DNA of 64,000 nucleotides from Lunularia cruciata (taxonomy: Eukaryota > Streptophyta > Marchantiopsida > Lunulariales > Lunulariaceae): NCBI GenBank assembly GCA_948567375.1, contig OX419755.1, positions 71,428,944 to 71,492,943 on the forward strand, written 5' to 3'. The position numbers and the translations under genes were made by a program. Each line of letters opens with the position of its first letter. Within the stretch, counting starts at the first letter, position 1. The notes under the pieces were generated by a model that was given only the letters and a program-made list of their open reading frames with translations, made no database searches and had not been told where the DNA came from. Shown one piece after another: positions 58,061 through 64,000 of this stretch.

Positions 58061-58863
58061 GAGGGGATCAAGATGGAAGAAGAGAAAATCAAGGCCATTC
58101 CTAATTGGCTACTGCAAAGGATGTTGTAGAAGTACGGGGATTTAATGGATTGACCAGTTTTTACCGACGGTTCATCCACTATCATGCTCATGTGGCTGCA
58201 CCATTGACTGACCTCTTGGGGAAGAACTTGAGCTTCTAATGGACCACCAAGCACAAAGAAGCATTCTAGAAGTTGAAACATATGGTGTCTTCTTAAACCA
58301 TATGATCCTCAACTACCTTTTGTGGTTGATTTTGATGCCTCTAACTTTGCAATTGTAGCCGTGTTGCAACAAGAATTCCCAAATAGACTACATCCCATTG
58401 CATTTTTGTCTTTCTAACTAAATACAATTGAAAGAAATTACTCTGCTTGAGATTAGGAACAACTTGCAATGGTATATGCCACCAAGGTATGGAGGCATTA
58501 TCTCTAGGAAACAAGTGATCATGCAAACTGATCACAAACCATTGTTGCAGACCTTACACTTGGAACACATGAAGAATCAACCTCATTGATGGGAGGAGCA
58601 ACTCTAATTGTTTGACATCAAACTTGAGTACAAACTAGGTCGGTTCCATATCATCCTTGATGCTCTATCACAACGACCTGATTTGAAGTCTCTTCTTCTC
58701 AACATGGCAGCAATTACAATGGTGTCATTTGACTCCAAGGTCCAAAATGAGTCGTTGTCAACTGTACAACAAGATCCCTTCTTCCAAATGGTACATGGTT
58801 TTTTGATAGCATGTGATAGGGAGTACAACACCTTCTCCTTCGAGGAAGACACTTCTATTCCAT
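58061..58863 (+). pseudogene. RNase H of element J
   Basis: GFNGLTSFYRRFIHYHAHVA (end of RT), FVVDFDASNFAIVAVLQQEF, NTDHKPLLQTLHLEHM (the TDHKPL motif is kept), and an open frame 58608-58863 with LEYKLGRFHIILDALSQRPD. Confidence 0.8.
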
Positions 58864-59540
58864 GAGGACCAGATCTATGTTCCAGGCAAAGGTGGTCTCC
58901 GACTTGTGTGCATTCAAGAAGCCCATGATTTACCAATTGCTGCTCACATGGGTGTGGACAAGACCTTGGGTACACTCCAACACCAATGGTGGTGGCCCAA
59001 CATGGCATGAGATGTTTGGGAATTTGTCCAATTGTGTGAGATTTGCCAACGCAACAAGGCCAATAACCAGAAACCGAGTGGACTCCTTCAACTACTCCCC
59101 ATTCCATCTACTCATTGGGAACATGTGAGCTTAGATCTCATCTACCTCCTTGCCCAAGACAAAGCAAGGTCATATAGCAATTGTGGTGTTTGTGGATAAG
59201 CTTAGTAAGCAAGTTCATTTGACACCAATGGTTGATATTGTGGATGCTCAAACCTTGGCACAAATCTACTTTGATAGTGTATTCAAGCATCATGGAATGC
59301 CACATGTACTCATCTCCAACCGTGATCCTTGCTTCATTGGAAAGTTTTGGCAAGCACTCTTTTAGATACTTGGCACCAAGCTTGCTTTGTCCACGGCCTA
59401 TCATCCTCAAATTGATGGACAAACTAAACGTGCAAATTGCATGGGAACCTCTTTCTCATCTCCAAAATGCACAATTGGCCATCCAAGAGTTTGAAGTTTC
59501 AATGGCGACAAGGACGTCACCAACTAGCGGTGGGGGAATA
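58864..59540 (+). pseudogene. Integrase of element J, truncated
   Basis: The N-terminal zinc region (AAHMGVDKTLGTLQHQWWWP; CEICQ-like) runs through 58820-59060. The core frame 59150-59365 reads IAIVVFVDKLSKQVHLTPMV and HVLISNRDPCFIGKFWQALF: the second catalytic Asp is Asn (AAC, 59318-59320). YHPQIDGQTKRANCM follows with Lys (AAA, 59426-59428) in place of the catalytic Glu. Soon after, coding stops and the PPT follows, so the C-terminal domain is absent. Confidence 0.82.
59527..59540 (+). promoter_or_regulatory. Polypurine tract region of J
   Basis: GCGGTGGGGGAATA just before the 3' LTR. Confidence 0.65.
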
Positions 59541-59951
59541 TGTAACAATATGGAGTTTAATGATGAAGTTAATAGGTCTAACAAAGTAGTAAATAAGACA
59601 AATTAGCCTAGAATATTCTAGAAGTATATAGGAAGCTTCTTAGGAAGCTTCTTGGCTAGCTTAGCTTGCACCCCAAGAAGGTAGCATCTAGAAGCTTCCA
59701 ACTAGCTTAGCTTGCATGCCAAGTTAGCGGCTTCTAGAAGGAAGCTTCTTAAGAAGCTTCCCAATTAACTTGGCTTTCACTCCAAGAAAGTAGCTCAAGG
59801 AAGCTTCTTGAAAAGCTTCTCAAGAGCCTTGTATGATCCTTATAAATACAAGAGCCAAAGCTCATGCTAGGCATTTGGAGTTTCCCACATTCAAGTGTTC
59901 CAATGTGAGATTCCATTCTCTTATTTCTCTCCTTGGTCTTGGTCTTTTACA
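59541..59951 (+). repeat. 3' LTR of element J
   Basis: TGTAACAATATGG ... GTCTTTTACA. Same palindrome-rich content as the 5' LTR; TATAAATA at 59841-59848. Confidence 0.88.
59611..59623 (+). promoter_or_regulatory. Perfect three-module heat shock element in J 3' LTR
   Basis: GAATATTCTAGAA reads GAAnnTTCnnGAA. The 5' LTR has the same site with one changed module (GAATATTTTAGAA, near 55149). More GAAnnTTC pairs lie around 59732-59815. Confidence 0.7.
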
Positions 59952-59956
59952 GAGTG

Positions 59957-60240
59957 CAACATATAAACCAAAAGGAGATGCTCATTATATGCAACATTGT
60001 ATTAGAAGATTTGGGTTTACCAAAGTTGACATCAAGATTTCTTGATGTATGATTAGATTTGTCTTTATTGATTCAAGGTATGGGATTAATGTGATGACAA
60101 AGGAGACAATATATCATCTTGGATTTTTCAAATTTGAAACAACTTCTTGCATTTTGAGGTTTGCATACCAATCTCAACAAAGACTCTTGGGACTATTATC
60201 TAATGTATTGACCATCATCGATGGAGTACCTTTTGGCTAA
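59957..60240 (+). pseudogene. Protease of element K
   Basis: The frame 60049-60240 reads FVFIDSRYGINVMTKETIYH and RLLGLLSNVLTIIDGVPFG. This aligns with the E protease (LIDSDFGVNVM ... RRRPLGMLLNI). A stop at 60043-60045 precedes it. Confidence 0.7.
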
Positions 60241-60760
60241 ATTACATTATTCTTCAACTTGTAACCAAAATAGGTTATCCAATATTGATTAGAACGTGGT
60301 TATATGGTGCACATGTAATGGTAGATTGTGTATCAACACAAATTGAAGTTTAAGGATGAAAAATCAGCAAGCCAAAAGATGGTCACTACGTGATGGAAGA
60401 AAATCCTTCACTTAGGAGAAATTGTCTTCAGATGAATGTTACATTGAAGAGTCTTTGGATGAATGATTGAAGCTATCTTTGGACAAAGTTGAGTTAAACT
60501 ACCTTAAGTTGAAGGTGACAATGTTTGGATCATTACCCAAAGGCAATGATACCAACACGTGATGGCAAAACTCTACCTTCTTAAAAGTTAGCCATGTCAA
60601 CCACATGGAGTGCATCATTAATCTTGATGATTGCCAAGACATGGTTATTACTGAAGGAAAGGTATTGAGGATATCCAGGTATGTATCTTTAGAAGAGAAT
60701 GCCTAATTATTTATTGAGTATTGTCTTTGCTTTGAAGATTGAGCAATGTTAGGTGTTCCT
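60241..60760 (+). pseudogene. Protease-RT linker of element K
   Basis: Broken coding. The readable part near 60610-60700 (CIINLDDCQDMVITEGKVLR ... VSLEEN) matches the linker of E before its RT. No function beyond a spacer is known. Confidence 0.5.
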
Positions 60761-60840
60761 CAAAAACTTGGAAAGCTCACATTTGATCTAGTAGAGGAGT
60801 AGTACATATTTGCCAAATACAATACTAGTTGAACCCAAAG

Positions 60841-60999
60841 TATTAACTATTGGTAAAAATAAAAAATTGATAAGTAACTTTGGGTTGGTATTATTTATCC
60901 AATTTTCAACATTAAATAGGTATTCACTGTTGGTAAAAATAAAAAATTGATAAGTAACTTTGGGTTGGTATTATTTATCCAATCTCAAAATTGAATAGG
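60841..60999 (+). repeat. Tandem duplication of about 80 bp in K
   Basis: Two copies starting at 60841 and 60921. They share an identical core from TTGGTAAAAATAAAAAATTG onwards and differ at both ends. Confidence 0.85.
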
Positions 61000-61620
61000 T
61001 TTTCAAATTCATATTATGGCAAAGGAAAAGCCATACAAAGTTCATATTTGTAAAGGATCTAAGAAGTTGAGTACAATGATCAAGACAAATTACCACCTAT
61101 TGCACATCACTTATGCTATTCTTGACCAAGTCATAGGACATGCTTGCTAGAGTTTCTTGGATGGGTTTTCTAGATACAATCAAGTATCTATTCATGGAGA
61201 AGATAAGGACAACACCACTTTCCCAATCAATTAGGAAACTTATGTACATAACCAGATGCCCTTTGATTTATGCAACTCACTTGCTACTTTTCTCTAACAA
61301 TGAATGCAATATTCAAGACTTCTTGCAAAAATTTCCATCAATGACTTTGTGTCTTCAAGAAAAGGAAAGATCAAATGTCCTGTCTTTGGTAAACATTCAA
61401 CCTATGCTATACCATGGATTTATACTTGCATTTGGAGAAATAATTTTGCTTTATGAATAATAGAATATTTTTGGGGTATCATCTTCTAGGGAGAGGCATT
61501 AAGGAGGATGTTGAAAAATTTAAAATAATCAAATCTTCCAAAACCCCAAAAACATAAGAGAGCTTTGTGCCTTTATAGACATGTGTAAAATTACAAAAGG
61601 TTCATTGAAAATTATACTAT
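61000..61620 (+). pseudogene. Reverse transcriptase relic of element K
   Basis: Around 61110-61320 the text ILDQVIGHAC ... SFLDGFSRYNQVSIHGEDKD then QMPFDLCNSLATF in shifting frames. This matches the E reading MDQVAGHPCYSFLDGFSCSNQVSI and MPCGLCNAPTSF. The catalytic block is lost. Confidence 0.65.
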
Positions 61621-62259
61621 CATGGCGATACCCCTTTCAAAGTTACTTAAGAAGGCCAAAAGTAGTAATGGATGAAGGACTAGGACAAGGCATTTGCCAT
61701 GTTTGAAACTAAGTTGGTAGAAACATCTATTATGCATGCACTTGATTGGGAAAAAAACATTTCATGTACATATGGATATTTTTTTGATGGTTATTGGAGT
61801 AGTACTTAGCCTGTAGGATGCCAATAACAAGGATTTGTTGTATACTTTGTCATTAGACATTTGTCAATTCCAAAGACAAAGTACTCAAGAATAGAAAGGG
61901 AAGCTTTAACCATGGTGTATGATTGTAAGAAAATTTTGCATACCTCCTAGGACATGAACTTTTATTCCTTGTCCACCATCTATGTTGGAACACTTAGTGA
62001 AGAAACTAGACATATTGTATAAGATAGTGTATTGGATCCTAATTTCATAGAAATTTACTTAAACTATGCAAGTGAGGAAGGGAGCTTATTATGAAGCCAT
62101 TGACTTCCTTTCAAGACTAAAGATTGAAGAACATTATGAAAATCTAAAGGATAATCTTCCCAACAAAGAATTGTTTTGATTGACCATGTCTTGAGGAGCC
62201 AAATACTCAGAGGAATATCACTAAGAATTTTTATGATTGACCATGTCTTGATGAGCCAG
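61621..62259 (+). pseudogene. RNase H relic of element K
   Basis: KAFAMFETKLVETSIMHALDW, then YSRIEREALTMVYDCKKILH, recognisable as gypsy RNase H with many breaks. A 23-bp text GATTGACCATGTCTTGA..AGCCA is repeated at about 62178 and 62235. Integrase is not present. Confidence 0.6.
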
Positions 62260-64000
62260 TGTGACAACCCGGAAAATATCACTTTTGCGGTAATCGAGTA
62301 AGTAAAGTTTGTTCTCGCAGAGATACTATCCAGAATTGGTCAAATATGAAGTCAAAAGTTACAATTGCAGTTCTTCTTGATTGCTTCTTTAATCTCTCAG
62401 GTAGAAACTACACCCAAAAGAGAGTAACAAGCTCACAATCTTGACAACTCGTCACGAATACACACATATAATCACAACATAGTCAATTCTGTCCCAACAA
62501 CTCTTGATTGTGATGATTTAGATTCTCCCAAAGACGGCACTTCATTGCAAAGAACAATTTCGCCTCAGAATTGTGTTCCACCCCTCCACTGAAGGCACAA
62601 CTTCCTCGATTGAAATTGCTTCACATCAACTTTGTGTTGCATTCACCAATGCAGAATACTACCAACACTACAATTCCTCTCAGACCTGTCAAGGCATTGC
62701 TCCAATGCACTTCACTCAGGATCAAACACACAAAATGAAGATCAAGGCTATAAATTCCAACATCCACAGACACATTGACTTGCTCTTTGGAATTCTCCAC
62801 ACACTCACAACTACAAACACAAAATTGACAATTGGAATTAAGCTTAAGCGACGAGCACTGAGAACAACACTTTGCTTTATCTATCTTCAAAAATATGAAT
62901 ACTGAATAACATTGTACTGCAAATGCTCCACTTAAATACTGAAGCAAACGGCAGACTTGCCTACCTAGGCACCGCTTCCTAACATCTTTTCCTACCTATA
63001 GATCCCAAATGACAGTTTATCGTTTCATATCTGCCTCTTCTTATCTCAAAATTGACTTCTATCCCGATCCAATGTCTACCTCATCATCGGCTTCCAAACC
63101 CGATGATCTTCCTATTACTTCACCTTCTTTGGGTATGATTGATTCTACTAGTTTCTTCACTAATTCTACGACTTCTTCACTACAATCTTTAATTGAGCTC
63201 ATGGGTAATCTATCTACACTCTTATTTCTTGACCCACTCTTCTCTAATGTATCAATTCGCAAGTCCAATGACACTTGAACTCCTACTTCTGCAACATCGG
63301 GTTTCTTCTCCACTATCACACTAGTCCGAATTTTCTCTAACTCCGATTTGACTAAATCCAACCTAAGACTAACATTATTTTCTACCTCTAACATTTTCCT
63401 ATCTACACGCTCTCTCAACCAAATCAGCAAGGTGTTCATGTCCACGTCCTTGGCTTTTTGTTTTTGAGTCTCCTGCACAAGTAATTTCAGCTCATGTAGG
63501 CAAGCTTCTTCCAATCTTCCTTCAGCCTCCATGCTTAAGATCGCTCTTAATTTCCCCGCAATTTCTCCTACTGATTCCGACTCATATCCTCGAGAGCGTT
63601 CTACCTTTAACTCCACGCGATACATCTTCAACTCGTCTTCGTATTCTACAGCGAGCATTTTCTTCTCCTTTGCACACTGCATATTCTGTTGTTCCACACT
63701 CTTGACAAGTTCTCGCAATCGCTCTTCTTCTTCTTGCCTGGATGTCAACTCTCTCTGCCATGCTTGATCTTTTGCTGCGGCACTCTTCTTCAAGCTGTCC
63801 AACTCCTGCTCCATCACGATGGTCATTGCCTTCAAATGGACATTCTCGATGCGCACATCACTCACTTCCTCCTTCATCTTGCCCAACCACATTGCCTACT
63901 CCTTCAATTCTCCAACTTGCTTCTACAATTCCTTCTCCTTCTTTGCGCAGCTTCCTTGTAGCCGGCTCAGCGTTTTCTTCCTCGAGTCTTCCTCCCTCCA
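62260..64000 (-). repeat. E-type LTR (subfamily 2), cut by window end
   Basis: On the plus strand it starts TGTGACAACCCGG at 62260, which is the element-sense LTR end GGTTGTCACA. It is close to 34864-36714 in its first 1 kb. Whether it is a solo LTR or belongs to an element beyond the window cannot be seen. Confidence 0.75.
63059..63892 (-). CDS. LTR-borne coiled-coil ORF, best preserved copy
   Basis: 277 open codons from an ATG at 63892 to TAG at 63059-63061. The text before the ATG is the same frame broken by two TAG codons (63926-63928 and 63896-63898 region, each likely from CAG), so the original protein was longer and runs past the window. It is heptad-rich (ENVHLKAMTIVMEQELDSLK; MLAVEYEDELKMYRVELKVE). 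Then comes NTLLIWLRERVDRKMLEVEN and a conserved C-terminal block (VAEVGVQVSLDLRIDTLEKS; VDRLPMSSIKDCSEEVVELV; EADDEVDIGSG). No membrane segment, zinc motif or nuclease motif is seen. Function unknown. Confidence 0.55.
   Translation of the reverse strand: MWLGKMKEEVSDVRIENVHLKAMTIVMEQELDSLKKSAAAKDQAWQRELTSRQEEEERLRELVKSVEQQNMQCAKEKKMLAVEYEDELKMYRVELKVERSRGYESESVGEIAGKLRAILSMEAEGRLEEACLHELKLLVQETQKQKAKDVDMNTLLIWLRERVDRKMLEVENNVSLRLDLVKSELEKIRTSVIVEKKPDVAEVGVQVSLDLRIDTLEKSGSRNKSVDRLPMSSIKDCSEEVVELVKKLVESIIPKEGEVIGRSSGLEADDEVDIGSG

Larger units (their letters stand above)
55070..59951 (+). mobile_element. Element J: small Ty3/gypsy element with heat-shock-element LTRs
   Basis: LTRs 55070-55500 and 59541-59951, iMet-type PBS 55502-55513, gag, protease, RT, RNase H, partial integrase, PPT. 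Flanks GGGTG (55065-55069) and GAGTG (59952-59956) agree at 4 of 5 bases. Total 4.9 kb. The integrase C-terminal part is missing, as if deleted between the core and the PPT. RT and integrase catalytic residues are changed, so it is not autonomous. Confidence 0.88.
50746..62259 (+). mobile_element. Element K: + strand relative of E, truncated, split by element J
   Basis: Starts inside an E-type LTR (50746-52598, whose outer part is missing), then gag (53150-54480), protease (59952-60240), linker, RT and RNase H relics to about 62200. J is inserted at 55070-59951. The 3' side ends at an E-type LTR on the other strand (62260). The zinc knuckles, the protease site FIDSRYGINVM and the linker before RT match E. 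Stops are dense, so K is the oldest-looking of the larger elements. Confidence 0.75.

Noticed and set aside
62064..62282. Minus-strand ORF crossing the 62260 junction
   Set aside because: Made by joining K relic and LTR end; no homologous frame elsewhere.

Overview
The window is nuclear DNA from a land plant. The first 6.9 kb hold one intact host gene. The remaining 57 kb are a nest of Ty3/gypsy LTR retrotransposons and their relics. The plant origin rests on the intron-rich BRF1 gene, whose start (M-V-W-C) and domain order fit plant BRF1, and on gypsy lineages with tRNA-iMet-type and tRNA-Asp-type primer sites. Short introns suggest a non-seed plant (bryophyte, lycophyte or fern), but the sequence alone does not settle this.

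Host part (1-6868): BRF1, the TFIIB-related subunit of RNA polymerase III factor TFIIIB, on the + strand. It has 17 exons, and all phases are consistent from start to stop (841 residues). From 6869 to about 9240 there is AT-rich DNA with no gene that I can see.

Transposon part, left to right. (1) 9240-10909: relic + strand gag (H). (2) 10910-25361: element A, a decayed chromovirus with a chromodomain and an iMet primer site. It is split by element B (16051-23896), a young tRNA-Asp-type gypsy element with a 4-bp target duplication. (3) 25362-26569: minus-strand RT relic (G). (4) 26570-50745: element E, a minus-strand gypsy element with very long LTRs (about 3.85 kb). E is interrupted by a solo A-type LTR (33230-33936), a solo E-type LTR (34864-36714) and element C (37481-45279), a minus-strand relative of B. 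(5) 50746-62259: element K, a + strand relative of E, interrupted by element J (55070-59951), a small gypsy element whose LTRs are packed with heat-shock-element motifs. (6) 62260-64000: another E-type LTR, minus strand, cut by the window edge.

The two observations I rate highest are the repeated ORF carried inside the long LTRs of the E family (acidic stretch plus long coiled coil, seen in five copies) and the perfect heat-shock elements upstream of the TATA box in both LTRs of J. Other points are two conserved extra ORFs before gag in the B/C family, repeated loss of catalytic acidic residues by G-to-A changes in A, B and J, a probable GC-AG intron in BRF1, and termini of A and E that lack matching target duplications.
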